Positions 43,882-52,939 of a stretch of 64,000 nucleotides of DNA are shown here, piece after piece. The number at the start of each line of letters is the position of its first letter. The stretch's first letter is position 1. Under the pieces are notes generated by a model, which was not told where the DNA came from, did not search any database, and was given only the letters and a program-made list of their open reading frames with translations. The translations under genes and the position numbers were made by a program. The stretch lies in the NCBI RefSeq assembly GCF_024171645.1, contig NZ_JALKAC010000002.1, positions 682,001 through 746,000 on the forward strand, written 5' to 3'. The stretch is from Flavobacterium sp. HSC-32F16. Lineage in GTDB: Bacteria; Bacteroidota; Bacteroidia; Flavobacteriales; Flavobacteriaceae.

Positions 43882-45855
43882 TTAATTTTTCTTAGTAGTG
43901 TCTACCGCTGTTTTTTTAACTTCAGTTTTTGGTGCCGTTGTAACGGGTGCTTTTGGTTTTACGATTTTTGCCTGCAAGACAGAATCTTTAGGGACAGACT
44001 CAATTTTAAGAGCTTCACTTATTCCGCCTAACTTAGCATATTCTGAAAGTAAACTTTTGTTTAATACTCTTACTTCCAGGTCAGTTCTGGTAATCTTATG
44101 TCTTAGGTATTTTTCGATCATTAAACTCGCAATCGGACCAGCGACTGTTGCTCCAAAACCTCCATTTTCAATCATGACTGCAATAGCAATTTTTGGATTG
44201 TCTTTTGGTGCAAATGCAACAAATATAGAGTGGTCTTTAAGCTGTGTTCTTTTTCCATTAATTTTAGCAAAGTTCTCGGCAGTACCGGTTTTTCCACAAA
44301 TATCAATTCCGTTTACTCTAAGAGAGTAAGCTGTACCTTTGTTGTATACATCAAACAAACCACTGATAACCGGAGGGAAATATTTTTGATCAATTGTGGT
44401 TACGTGTTTTGTTGTGAACTTAGGATCAATTTTTTCTCCCTCAATTTTCTTAATGATGTGAGGCGTGTAATAATATCCTTGATTAGCAACTGTTGCCATC
44501 ATATTAGCCAGCTGAATAGGAGTCATTAAAACTTCACCCTGTCCAATTGCGTTTGATACAATAGTTGAGCTTCTCCATCCTCCGTTAGGATAAATTCTTT
44601 TGTATGTTTTTGATGTTGGAATATTTCCTTTTTTACCAATTGGTAAATCATATCCCATAAATTGACCTAAACCAAAACTTTTTACGTGATTGCTCCAAAC
44701 ATCAACCGCTTGTCCCGGATCTTTATACTTGTTGATAGTCAGCATGTATGCCTGTCCGAAATAGGTATTACAAGAATTGTAAATCCCGTTATGCAATTGA
44801 TGAGGTCCAAAACCGTGGCACTTCATGAAACGACCACCTCCATAGCTAAAACCGTGATGGCACATAAAAGAGGTTTGTTCATTAACAACTCCTTCTTGCA
44901 ATGCAACCAGACCAGTTAAAATTTTAAATGGAGAACCTGGAGGGTACTCAGCTAAAAGTCCTCTGTCGTATAAAGGTTTTGCAATCGAATCGTGATATAA
45001 AAGTGTGTAGTTTTTAGATTTTTGTCTTCCCACTAAGATACCAGGATCATAAGATGGCGCAGTTACTAATGCCAGAATTTCACCAGTTTTAGGTTCAAGG
45101 GCAACAATTCCGCCTCGTTTATTAATCATCAACTCCTCACCGTATTTTTGAAGTTCGGCGTCAATGGTTAGGTTGATGTCTTCTCCGGCAACGGCAATCG
45201 TGTCGTATTTCCCTTCTTTATATGGGCCGATTTCTCGGTTGTATTTATCTTTTTGAATGTATTTTACACCTTTTACGCCACGTAAAATTTCTTCGTAGCT
45301 TTGCTCTACACCTTGTTGTCCAATTAAATCTCCACTGTTATAGTATGGGTTTTTGGCAATTAAATTTTCGTTTACCTGAGTAATGAAACCAAAAATGTTG
45401 GCACCATAATCTACTTCGTAATCACGCAGGGAACGTTTTTGAAAATAAAAACCTTCATATTTTCTGATTTTCTCCTGAAAAGCAGCAAATTCGTTTTTAT
45501 TTAATTGTGATAAGAAAACCGATGGAAGTCTTGGACTATAAACTTTTGCCTTTGCGATTCTTTTATCATATTCTTCACGAGTGATATTTAATAACGAGCA
45601 AAACTCTGTAATGTTTATATCTTTTCCAATTTCTCTTGGGATAACCATGATGTCATATGAAGCCTGATTGGCAACCAATAGTTTACCATTTCGGTCGTAA
45701 ATGTAACCTCGCTCAGGATAATCATAGGCTTTTTTAATCGCATTATTTTCTGATTTCAGTTTGAATGAATCGTCAATAATCTGCAGATAAAATATCCGAA
45801 TCACTAGCAAAGATGCTGCAATAATAATTAAAGAGGGCAGCAGAACTTTTCTCAT
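43882..45855 (-). CDS. mrdA: Penicillin-binding protein 2 (elongation transpeptidase)
   Basis: A 657-residue class B PBP with an N-terminal membrane anchor (about residues 5-25), a PBP dimerisation domain, and a C-terminal transpeptidase domain. The catalytic serine is in YPPGSPFKIL near residue 308, the SxN motif reads SCNTYFG near residue 363, and KTGTAEN lies near residue 526. A Lys/Pro/Thr/Ala-rich tail (about 30 residues) follows. The start overlaps mreD by 4 bp. It crosslinks wall material made by RodA. Confidence 0.95.
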   Translation of the reverse strand: MRKVLLPSLIIIAASLLVIRIFYLQIIDDSFKLKSENNAIKKAYDYPERGYIYDRNGKLLVANQASYDIMVIPREIGKDINITEFCSLLNITREEYDKRIAKAKVYSPRLPSVFLSQLNKNEFAAFQEKIRKYEGFYFQKRSLRDYEVDYGANIFGFITQVNENLIAKNPYYNSGDLIGQQGVEQSYEEILRGVKGVKYIQKDKYNREIGPYKEGKYDTIAVAGEDINLTIDAELQKYGEELMINKRGGIVALEPKTGEILALVTAPSYDPGILVGRQKSKNYTLLYHDSIAKPLYDRGLLAEYPPGSPFKILTGLVALQEGVVNEQTSFMCHHGFSYGGGRFMKCHGFGPHQLHNGIYNSCNTYFGQAYMLTINKYKDPGQAVDVWSNHVKSFGLGQFMGYDLPIGKKGNIPTSKTYKRIYPNGGWRSSTIVSNAIGQGEVLMTPIQLANMMATVANQGYYYTPHIIKKIEGEKIDPKFTTKHVTTIDQKYFPPVISGLFDVYNKGTAYSLRVNGIDICGKTGTAENFAKINGKRTQLKDHSIFVAFAPKDNPKIAIAVMIENGGFGATVAGPIASLMIEKYLRHKITRTDLEVRVLNKSLLSEYAKLGGISEALKIESVPKDSVLQAKIVKPKAPVTTAPKTEVKKTAVDTTKKN

Positions 45856-46358
45856 CGTTTATTGGGCTTTATAATATAAATTATTATAATTGAAGTGATT
45901 ATTGTAAATATAGTGCTAAACAGCGTTCGCAGTAAAATATCTATTATGAACTTAAACTGAAAAGCTTCCAGTGTAAAAAGTACAATATGGTGTAATAAAA
46001 CAGATACTAATATAAATGAGAACCGTTCGGGCGTAAGGGAATCATTTAGTTTAATAGTTTGGTATTCATAACTTAAACCAAATGAAAATTTAAAGAAATA
46101 GGGCCTGTAATACGCTAGTATAACGCAGGCTGTAGCATGAATTCCGCCTGAATTACAGAACATATCCATGACTAATCCCAGCAGAAAACTGGAAATAATA
46201 AGTCCGGCTCTGTTACTGTTTACTGGGTATAAAATGATATACAAAATATATGGAAAAGGACTTATGTAGCCTAAAAAATTCATGTTATTAAAAATAACAA
46301 CCTGAATTGCCAGCAACATGATAAATCGAAAAATATTTACTAACAAAGCGCTACTCAT
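45852..46358 (-). CDS. mreD: Rod-shape determining protein MreD
   Basis: A 168-residue integral membrane protein with about five hydrophobic helices, in the usual place between mreC and mrdA. Sequence is poorly conserved in this family; FNNMNFLGYISPFPYILYII and GLVMDMFCNSGGIHATACVI fit Bacteroidota MreD. Overlaps mreC by 8 bp and mrdA by 4 bp. Confidence 0.88.
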   Translation of the reverse strand: MSSALLVNIFRFIMLLAIQVVIFNNMNFLGYISPFPYILYIILYPVNSNRAGLIISSFLLGLVMDMFCNSGGIHATACVILAYYRPYFFKFSFGLSYEYQTIKLNDSLTPERFSFILVSVLLHHIVLFTLEAFQFKFIIDILLRTLFSTIFTIITSIIIIYIIKPNKR

Positions 46359-47181
46359 CTTTTCCTTTGCTTTTGTTTTCTAAATTAATAAGTTCTTCTC
46401 TGTCCTTACTCTTAATAATATATACATGTCCTAGGTTTGTCATATCATTAAATAGCTTAACGTCTATAACATAGTAACTTGTATTCTTTTTAATGTAAAT
46501 CTTATTTACAGTTCCAATGTTTATTCCTTCAGGGAAAATTACTGATTGTCCTCCTGTAACAATAGTGTCACCTTTTCTGATAGAAGCTAATCTAGGAACA
46601 TCTTCCAGCTGAACAAATCCTGTACTTTTTCCATCCCAGGTTAAAGAACCAAAGTGATTTGATTTTTTGATTTTAGCATTAATCTGCGATTTCATATTCA
46701 AAATACTAACCACAGTTGAGTAATTTGGCGAAGTATTGTCTACAACTCCAATTATTCCTAAGCTATTAATAACACCCATATCTTGTTTAACACCTTCATT
46801 TCTTCCAGAGTTTAAAGTGATATAGTTTTCGTGTGTATTATAAGAGTTGTGAATTACTTTTGAAACGATGATGTCGGCAGGTTTAACTCCTTTTATACTA
46901 TCTGGCAGTGGTGCTTTTGTAGTGTCTTCTTTATTAAATAAAAGACTTTTTAACCTTGCGTTTTCAAGTACAAGTTCGTCATTTTCGGCTCTTAAACTCA
47001 AATATTCGTTTACACGATTGATTCTTTCATAAACACCTCCGCTTAAAAAATTAGCTGAACTGATTACTCTGCTTCTGTGATAGGAATGCGATTGAATTGT
47101 AAGAGTCAACGAAATACCTAAAAGCAGCAAAAACAGCAATCGATTACTGTTTCTTATAATGAAATTAAAAATTTGCTGCAT
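46351..47181 (-). CDS. mreC: Rod-shape determining protein MreC
   Basis: A 276-residue bitopic protein: membrane helix about residues 12-30, a coiled coil (YERINRVNEYLSLRAENDEL, about residues 50-85), then two beta-barrel subdomains with NSGRNEGVKQDMGVINSLGI and GDTIVTGGQSVIFPEGI. It links MreB to PBP2 and RodA in the elongasome. It is separated from mreB by 111 bp that contain a strong hairpin. Confidence 0.94.
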   Translation of the reverse strand: MQQIFNFIIRNSNRLLFLLLLGISLTLTIQSHSYHRSRVISSANFLSGGVYERINRVNEYLSLRAENDELVLENARLKSLLFNKEDTTKAPLPDSIKGVKPADIIVSKVIHNSYNTHENYITLNSGRNEGVKQDMGVINSLGIIGVVDNTSPNYSTVVSILNMKSQINAKIKKSNHFGSLTWDGKSTGFVQLEDVPRLASIRKGDTIVTGGQSVIFPEGINIGTVNKIYIKKNTSYYVIDVKLFNDMTNLGHVYIIKSKDREELINLENKSKGKDE

Positions 47182-47230
47182 TTCGTGTCTGGTTATTTTG
47201 TTTCAGGATATGCTTTAAGGTTTCAAATTT

Positions 47231-47263
47231 ATTAGAGTCAAATATTAAAAATTTGACTCTAAT
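47231..47263 (-). promoter_or_regulatory. Hairpin in the mreB-mreC gap
   Basis: Perfect 13-bp stem ATTAGAGTCAAAT / ATTTGACTCTAAT, loop of 7 bases. There is no U run on the minus strand, so it is not a canonical terminator; it may stabilise the mreB transcript end or lower mreCD expression. Confidence 0.5.
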
Positions 47264-47292
47264 AAAAGTATATTGATTGTTATTTTTAAATC

Positions 47293-48321
47293 TTATTTGA
47301 TTAAGATACTTTTAAATTTCGCGATGTTTTTAAGAGCCATTCCCGTACCGCGAACAACTGCTCTTAATGGATCTTCGGCAATGTAAACAGGTAAATCTGT
47401 TTTTTGAGAAATACGTTTGTCAAGACCTCTTAACATAGACCCGCCACCAGCTAAATAAATACCAGTGTTGTAAATATCGGCAGCTAATTCAGGAGGAGTC
47501 TGAGATAATGTTTCCATTACAGCATCCTCAATACGCTGGATCGATTTGTCTAATGCTTTTGCAATCTCACGGTAAGAAACATCAACTTGTTTTGGTTTAC
47601 CAGTAAGTAAATCTCTACCCTGAACTGACATATCTTCTGGAGGTCCGTCTAAATCTTCGATAGCCGCCCCAATTTGAATTTTAATTTTTTCAGCAGTACT
47701 TTCTCCAACAAAAAGGTTGTGTTGTGTACGCATATAATACACGATATCATTTGTGAAAACGTCACCTGCAATTTTTACAGATTTGTCGCAAACAATTCCG
47801 CCTAATGCGATAACCGCAATTTCAGTTGTACCCCCTCCAATGTCAACAATCATGTTTCCTTTTGGCTGCATGATATCGATACCAATACCAATTGCGGCTG
47901 CCATTGGCTCGTGAATCAAATAAACTTCTTTTCCGTTTACTCTTTCACAAGATTCTTTTACCGCTCTCATCTCTACCTCAGTAATACCAGAAGGAATACA
48001 AACTACCATGCGTAATGCAGGAGTAAACATTCTTTTTTTCAATGCTGGAATACTTTTAATGAACATATTGATCATTTTTTCCGAAGCATCAAAATCGGCA
48101 ATTACACCATCTTTCAAAGGCCTTATGGTCTTGATGTTTTCATGCGTTTTACCTTGCATCATGTTGGCTTCCTTACCAACAGCAATGATTTTGCCTGATA
48201 CTCTATCACGTGCAACGATAGACGGACTATCAATGACAACTTTATCATTATGTATGATTAAAGTGTTTGCGGTTCCAAGGTCTATCGCAATATCCTCGGT
48301 CATGAAATCAAAAAATCCCAT
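47293..48321 (-). CDS. mreB: Rod-shape determining actin homolog MreB
   Basis: A 342-residue bacterial actin that positions cell-wall synthesis. The phosphate-1 loop is DIAIDLGTANTLI at the N-terminus, phosphate-2 is VDIGGGTTEIAVIALGG near residue 160, and the adenosine motif is GIYLAGGGSMLRGLD near residue 288. Length is standard. It is the first gene of the rod cluster. A -7 box TAACTTTG (48365-48372) overlaps the space after purH, so it has its own promoter. Confidence 0.97.
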   Translation of the reverse strand: MGFFDFMTEDIAIDLGTANTLIIHNDKVVIDSPSIVARDRVSGKIIAVGKEANMMQGKTHENIKTIRPLKDGVIADFDASEKMINMFIKSIPALKKRMFTPALRMVVCIPSGITEVEMRAVKESCERVNGKEVYLIHEPMAAAIGIGIDIMQPKGNMIVDIGGGTTEIAVIALGGIVCDKSVKIAGDVFTNDIVYYMRTQHNLFVGESTAEKIKIQIGAAIEDLDGPPEDMSVQGRDLLTGKPKQVDVSYREIAKALDKSIQRIEDAVMETLSQTPPELAADIYNTGIYLAGGGSMLRGLDKRISQKTDLPVYIAEDPLRAVVRGTGMALKNIAKFKSILIK

Positions 48322-48364
48322 AAGTTTTTTAGGGGTTTAAAATGTTATAAAATTATTTATCGAA

Positions 48365-48372
48365 CAAAGTTA
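48365..48372 (-). promoter_or_regulatory. -7 box (TAACTTTG) of mreB
   Basis: Exact TAnnTTTG match 43 bp before the ATG, abutting the purH stop codon. Confidence 0.45.
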
Positions 48373-48378
48373 AACAAA

Positions 48379-49905
48379 TTAATGTTTAAAATGACGTGTT
48401 CCTGTAAATACCATTGCAAGATTGTTTTCATTGCAATAATTTATGCTTAATTCGTCTTTTATTGAACCTCCTGGCTGAATAACAGCAGTTATTCCTGCTT
48501 TTTTAGCTAATTCAACACAATCCGGAAATGGGAAAAATGCATCACTCGCCATCGAAGCGCCTGTTAAATCAAATCCAAAAGCTTTTGCTTTGTCAACTGC
48601 TTGAACTAAAGCGTCAACTCTTGAAGTCTGACCTGTACCTGAAGAAATTAATGTTCCGTTTTTTGCAAATACAATAGTGTTTGATTTTGTATTCTTGCAA
48701 ATTTTCGAAGCAAAGATCAAATCTTCGATCTCTTGAGCAGTAGGTTCTGTAATTGTAACGGTTTTTAAATGCTCTTTATTATCCGTAATATTATTTCTGT
48801 CCTGAATTAACATACCATTAAGACAAGTTCTTACTTGACGAGATGGTAATTCAACTTCGTTTTGAACTAAAATAATTCTGTTTTTCTTTTCTTGTAAAAC
48901 TGTAATGGCTTCATCATCATAACTTGGAGCAATTACAACTTCACAGAATAATTTGTTGATTTCCTGTGCAGTAGCTAAATCAATTTTAGTATTTGCAATC
49001 AAAACACCTCCAAATGCCGATGTAGGATCGCAAGCCAAAGCTGCTAAATAAGCTTCGCTTATGGTTTTTCTTGAAGCTAAACCGCAAGCATTATTATGTT
49101 TTAAAATTGCAAATGTTGGTCCGTCAGTCTTAAATTCATTTATTAAGTTTACAGCTGCATCTACGTCTAATAAGTTATTGTAAGACAACTCTTTTCCATG
49201 AACTTTTTTGAACATAGCGTCAAAATCTCCAAAGAAAAATCCTTTTTGATGTGGGTTTTCACCATATCTTAAAACCTGTCCATCGGCAATACTTTCTTTA
49301 TAGATTGTTTCATCTGTATTGAAATAGTTAAAAATAGCACCATCATAATGAGAGGAAACATGGAACGCTTTAGTTGCTAACAATCTTCTGTTTTCTAGAG
49401 TTGTTGCTCCATCTTGCTCTGTAATCAAATCTAAAAGTAAACTATATTCATTAACCGAAGCAACAATTACTGTGTCTTTGAAATTTTTTGCACCCGCACG
49501 AATTAAAGAAATCCCGCCAATATCAATTTTTTCAATAATATCTTGTTCGCTTGCGCCAGAAGCAACTGTTTTTTCAAAAGGATACAAATCAACAATTACT
49601 AAATCAATTTGAGGAATGTCAAATTCTTTCATTTGCTGCACATCACTCTCATTATCCTGACGATTTAAAATTCCGCCAAAAATTTTAGGGTGTAATGTTT
49701 TTACTCTTCCGCCAAGAATTTCAGGGAAAGAAGTAATATCTTCTACAGGAACTACCGGAATTCCAAGGTTTTTAATGAAATCTTCTGTTCCTCCAGTTGA
49801 GTAAAGTGTTACGTTTTGCTCGTGTAATTTTCTAACGATTGGCTCTAATCCATCTTTCGAAAAAACAGATATTAACGCTGATTGTATTTTTTTAGTTGTG
49901 CTCAT
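48379..49905 (-). CDS. purH: Bifunctional AICAR formyltransferase / IMP cyclohydrolase
   Basis: A 508-residue enzyme for the last two steps of IMP synthesis. The N-terminal methylglyoxal-synthase-like IMP cyclohydrolase domain shows TLYSTGGTEDFIKNLGIPV and GGRVKTLHPKI. The C-terminal AICAR formyltransferase domain shows RYGENPHQKGFF, ILKHNNACGLAS and SDAFFPFPDCVELA near residue 455. I use the ATG at 49905; the frame extends nine codons upstream without conserved sequence, and the -7 box lies in between. Confidence 0.97.
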   Translation of the reverse strand: MSTTKKIQSALISVFSKDGLEPIVRKLHEQNVTLYSTGGTEDFIKNLGIPVVPVEDITSFPEILGGRVKTLHPKIFGGILNRQDNESDVQQMKEFDIPQIDLVIVDLYPFEKTVASGASEQDIIEKIDIGGISLIRAGAKNFKDTVIVASVNEYSLLLDLITEQDGATTLENRRLLATKAFHVSSHYDGAIFNYFNTDETIYKESIADGQVLRYGENPHQKGFFFGDFDAMFKKVHGKELSYNNLLDVDAAVNLINEFKTDGPTFAILKHNNACGLASRKTISEAYLAALACDPTSAFGGVLIANTKIDLATAQEINKLFCEVVIAPSYDDEAITVLQEKKNRIILVQNEVELPSRQVRTCLNGMLIQDRNNITDNKEHLKTVTITEPTAQEIEDLIFASKICKNTKSNTIVFAKNGTLISSGTGQTSRVDALVQAVDKAKAFGFDLTGASMASDAFFPFPDCVELAKKAGITAVIQPGGSIKDELSINYCNENNLAMVFTGTRHFKH

Positions 49906-49929
49906 TGTGTAGTTATGATTTTCAGACTG

Positions 49930-49937
49930 CAAAAGTA
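49930..49937 (-). promoter_or_regulatory. -7 box (TACTTTTG) of purH
   Basis: Exact TAnnTTTG match 24 bp before the ATG; leader ends AACTACACA, as in rpe. Confidence 0.45.
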
Positions 49938-50069
49938 GTTTTTTTATATATTATTTTAAAAGATTTAGTGTAACAATCTCGCAAAAAAATCTACTGATGA
50001 GTAAGTTAACTTTTATTAGGTTTTTGTTTTTAAATTATTGAATTTTACTTGATTGAAAAATACTACTAT

Positions 50070-51317
50070 ATGCTTCTTTATCTAAGATTATTAAAAGAAA
50101 GTCTAAGCTTTGCCATAAACGCTTTGCGAAATAATAAACTACGTACTTTGTTGTCGTTATTAGGCGTTACAATTGGTATTTTTTCAATAATTGCCGTCTT
50201 GGCTGCAGTTGATTCTTTAGATAAAAAAATCTCTAAAGATTTGAGCAGCTTAGATAAAAATACGATTTATTTAATGAAATTCAACTTTGGACCATCGGAA
50301 ATTCCACAATGGAAGAGAGAGCAGTTTCCAAATGTAAAATATGATGAATACGTAGGATTGAAAAATTCCATAAATAATACAGATCAGGTAGGTTACCAGC
50401 TTTTTGTAAATCATGAAACTTTAAAGTACGATTCGAAAACGGTTGCAGATGTAAACATCGTTCCGTCTTCTTTTGAAATGGTCGATATCGATGGGTTAAG
50501 TTTTGATAAAGGAAGATTTTACAACGAATCCGAATCGAACTCGGGAACAGCCGTTATTGTTTTAGGGTATGAAATTGCTCAGGGACTTTTTGGAGATATG
50601 GATCCGCTTGGAAAAAACATTCGTCTTTACGGACAGCGTTTTACCGTAATTGGAGTAATTGCAAAACAAGGAGCAGGTTTTTTTGGAGACAGTAATGATA
50701 CTTCGGTTTATTTGCCGGCAAACTTTTTACGCCGAATGTATGGCGACAGCGATGCCATGACTCCGGTAATTGTTTTAAAACCAACAAAGGGTGTAGATAT
50801 GGAAGCTTATAAAGCTGAAGTAGCACAAAAGTTAAGAGCAATCCGCGGTATGAAAGCCGGCGAAATGGATAACTTCTTTATCAACGTGCTTTCTGGTTTT
50901 ACTGATTTTATTGATGGAATTCTGGGACAGATGAATGTTGTAGGATGGATTATCAGTGGATTTTCTCTTTTGGTAGGCGGTTTCGGAATTGCCAATATTA
51001 TGTTCGTTTCGGTTAAAGAAAGAACGAATTTAATTGGAATCCAAAAATCATTGGGAGCCAAAAACAGATTTATATTGTTTCAGTTTTTATTTGAAGCTAT
51101 AATTCTTTCTGTAATTGGCGGTATTATTGGTTTATTGATGGTTTGGGCAATTGCTGTTATCTTAACAAAAGCATTGGATTTTGAATTTGTACTAAGTTTT
51201 GGAAATATAATCTTGGGTACAACTTTAGCAGCTCTTATTGGGTTGATATCCGGAATCCTGCCTGCAATTTCTGCTGCAAATTTAGACCCGGTTGAAGCGA
51301 TTAGAACGGGAATGTAA
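50070..51317 (+). CDS. ABC transporter permease, FtsX/MacB type
   Basis: A 415-residue protein with the MacB/FtsX layout: first membrane helix about residues 27-48 (LLSLLGVTIGIFSIIAVLAA), a large MacB-type periplasmic domain (about residues 50-270), then three helices near the C-terminus (GWIISGFSLLVGGFGIANIM; FLFEAIILSVIGGIIGLLMV; LAALIGLISGILPAISAA). It ends DPVEAIRTGM, typical of this family. Such permeases need an ATPase partner, but none is adjacent. Likely export or mechanotransmission of an envelope or small-molecule substrate. I prefer the ATG at 50070 over the TTG at 50049. Confidence 0.9.
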   Translation: MLLYLRLLKESLSFAINALRNNKLRTLLSLLGVTIGIFSIIAVLAAVDSLDKKISKDLSSLDKNTIYLMKFNFGPSEIPQWKREQFPNVKYDEYVGLKNSINNTDQVGYQLFVNHETLKYDSKTVADVNIVPSSFEMVDIDGLSFDKGRFYNESESNSGTAVIVLGYEIAQGLFGDMDPLGKNIRLYGQRFTVIGVIAKQGAGFFGDSNDTSVYLPANFLRRMYGDSDAMTPVIVLKPTKGVDMEAYKAEVAQKLRAIRGMKAGEMDNFFINVLSGFTDFIDGILGQMNVVGWIISGFSLLVGGFGIANIMFVSVKERTNLIGIQKSLGAKNRFILFQFLFEAIILSVIGGIIGLLMVWAIAVILTKALDFEFVLSFGNIILGTTLAALIGLISGILPAISAANLDPVEAIRTGM

Positions 51318-51593
51318 AGAATGTTTGTTTTTGACCAGCTTGGAGGAAGATACTAACGGGGGTCATATAACTTGACAAAAAAAAGCAAATGCAATTATTT
51401 CTATTTGTATATATCAATGCATTAATGGAAACAATGGGATTCATCTCAATGATAAAATAATTTCTAGAATAAATAGATTGAATTTGGGAATTGATATAGA
51501 TCAATATGTTTATGCAGAAGAATCAAAATAAAAAAAGTCCTAAGAAGCAATTTCTTGGGATTTTTTGTAGAATTCAATACGTTTTTGAAAACC
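51318..51593 (+). pseudogene. Possible gene remnant and terminator in a gene-poor gap
   Basis: This 276-bp gap lacks a full gene. One plus-strand frame is open from about 51371 to the TAA near 51530 and ends in a protein-like segment (GIHLNDKIISRINRLNLGID, then QYVYAEESK), with no start codon or homology I recognise. It may be the tail of a decayed gene. An imperfect hairpin at about 51533-51565, with a U run on the minus strand, lies downstream of the XRE gene. Confidence 0.3.
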
Positions 51594-51995
51594 TTATTTA
51601 TCTTTTAATAATTTTTCCAAGTACTCAGCTTTTTCTTTTTCCGACTGCAGCATACGCTCATAAAGTTCAATAACTTTATCTAATGGATTGAATGTACAAT
51701 GAGTTGGATTGAACATTCCATTTATTCCAGTACTAGTGCTATTGTCATAAAAACTATTAAAATAATTTATCATATTTTCTTCGGTAAAGTTTTTTATTGC
51801 TTCAACACTAACACCAAGTGCTTTTGCTACTTCTGCAAGTTTTGCATCTTCTATGGTTTCGCTGTTTTCCATAGCAGAAATCGACTGTTGATTTGTACCC
51901 AAAGCCTGCGCAAGAGCTTCCTGCTTCATATCTTTAAGTTCACGAATACGGCTTATTTTTCGTCCTATATGATTTGGTTTTGTTGCTGTGCTCAT
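51594..51995 (-). CDS. XRE-family helix-turn-helix regulator
   Basis: A 133-residue protein. Residues about 10-70 form a Cro/CI-type HTH (IGRKISRIRELKDMKQEALA, QALGTNQQSISAMENSETI, LAEVAKALGVSVEAIKNFTE). The C-terminal half is a short linker and a helix with heptad features (DKVIELYERMLQSEKEKAEY), which may dimerise. Similar small regulators are common in flavobacterial accessory DNA. Neighbouring sequence is repeat-rich and non-coding, so its target is unclear. Confidence 0.85.
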   Translation of the reverse strand: MSTATKPNHIGRKISRIRELKDMKQEALAQALGTNQQSISAMENSETIEDAKLAEVAKALGVSVEAIKNFTEENMINYFNSFYDNSTSTGINGMFNPTHCTFNPLDKVIELYERMLQSEKEKAEYLEKLLKDK

Positions 51996-52172
51996 AGTTC
52001 AAAGATATTTATAATGCTTTAATAAAAATTGGTTTTGGTAAAAAACAAGTCCGTTTCTGTAAGATACATTTTTTAATAGTTCGCTTGGGATAAAACTATT
52101 ATTGCAATAACAAAAATACAATTTTTCAGACAAGTATTAATCAGTTGAGATTGAAATTACAAGTCAGGAAAT

Positions 52173-52267
52173 ATTCCGTAGAAACGAAATGTCGGTAGCA
52201 ACGAAATTTATTCCGTTGGAGAATAGAAATCCCGCATTCAGAAGTTCCGTAGGAACGATACATTTTA
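52173..52267. repeat. Dispersed CCGTAG-AACGAAAT repeat cluster
   Basis: Part of the 269-bp gap 51996-52264, which has no gene. Several related units follow one another: ATTCCGTAGAAACGAAAT (52173-52190), GTCGGTAGCAACGAAAT (52191-52207), a degenerate TTCCGTTGGAGAATAGAAAT, and GTTCCGTAGGAACGATACAT (52244-52263). The last unit runs into the stop codon of the next lipoprotein gene. Confidence 0.5.
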
Positions 52268-52858
52268 TTTAGGAAGTTTAATTTTTGACTTGTCCCATTT
52301 AATTTCGACTGAAAAGTAAGAGTAATTATTTTTCTTGTATTTCAAAACAGTATCTTCTTCTTGCGTTGTTCTTCTAATTGCATAAGCTTGCAGTTTATTT
52401 TTATTTATAAAATTGAAAAATGAAGTGTTTTTTATAGTGTCAGTTTGAGATGCAACAATTAATATTCGCCTATTTTTCTCTTTGCTTAGAATGTTTTCTG
52501 ATAAAAAATCACTTATACTTGTTTGAGGTACTTTTATAATATCTTTTGGTTGTAAATCCAAAAAATACGGTAGTGTATCATTTTCTCTACCTGTGCCACA
52601 GCCAATTCCAATATATCTATTTTGATAATAATAAAAATCACCTTGTTTATCAATAATAAGCTGGCTTTCGCCATAAAATCCTTTAGGTCGTAGTGCTACT
52701 GTATTGCTGTTTTTCTTTAATGAGTCAGCATACTTATCGAATTTTTCATTTTCATACGAAATAATATAAGGTTTGTTTTTGATTACAATCTTTTCTTCTT
52801 GCTTAGTGCAATTCAAAAGAAGAAAACAAACCATGAAACCAATAAAAACTCTCGCCAT
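52265..52858 (-). CDS. Lipoprotein of unknown function
   Basis: A 197-residue lipoprotein with signal peptide ending at LLLNC near residue 14. I use the ATG at 52858, which begins the signal peptide; 15 further codons are open upstream. The mature protein is about 180 residues with GFYGESQLIIDKQGDFYYYQ and a Gly/Cys segment (YIGIGCGTGRENDTLPYFLD). No family recognised. It lies next to dispersed repeats and an XRE gene, which suggests an accessory gene, although base composition is not clearly different. Confidence 0.65.
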   Translation of the reverse strand: MARVFIGFMVCFLLLNCTKQEEKIVIKNKPYIISYENEKFDKYADSLKKNSNTVALRPKGFYGESQLIIDKQGDFYYYQNRYIGIGCGTGRENDTLPYFLDLQPKDIIKVPQTSISDFLSENILSKEKNRRILIVASQTDTIKNTSFFNFINKNKLQAYAIRRTTQEEDTVLKYKKNNYSYFSVEIKWDKSKIKLPK

Positions 52859-52883
52859 AGAAATAAGATTTAAATAAAGATAT

Positions 52884-52917
52884 AAAAAAATCCCATCAGC
52901 CAAAGCGAATGGGATTT
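52884..52917 (-). terminator. Terminator of accD
   Basis: Stem AAATCCCAT / ATGGGATTT, U run on the minus strand. Confidence 0.75.
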
Positions 52918-52939
52918 ATATGTTTTAGAAGTTCGAAAA

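Noticed and set aside
43898-44529. Long open frames antisense to mrdA
   Set aside because: Shadow frames of a well-supported PBP2 gene; no promoter or homology recognised.
47231-47263. Terminator between mreB and mreC
   Set aside because: No U run on the transcribed strand; kept as a hairpin of unknown role.
52173-52267. CRISPR array
   Set aside because: Units are contiguous and degenerate, without regular spacers or cas genes.
51594-52903. Prophage or integrative element
   Set aside because: Only one XRE regulator and repeats are present; no integrase, structural or transfer gene, and no attachment repeat.
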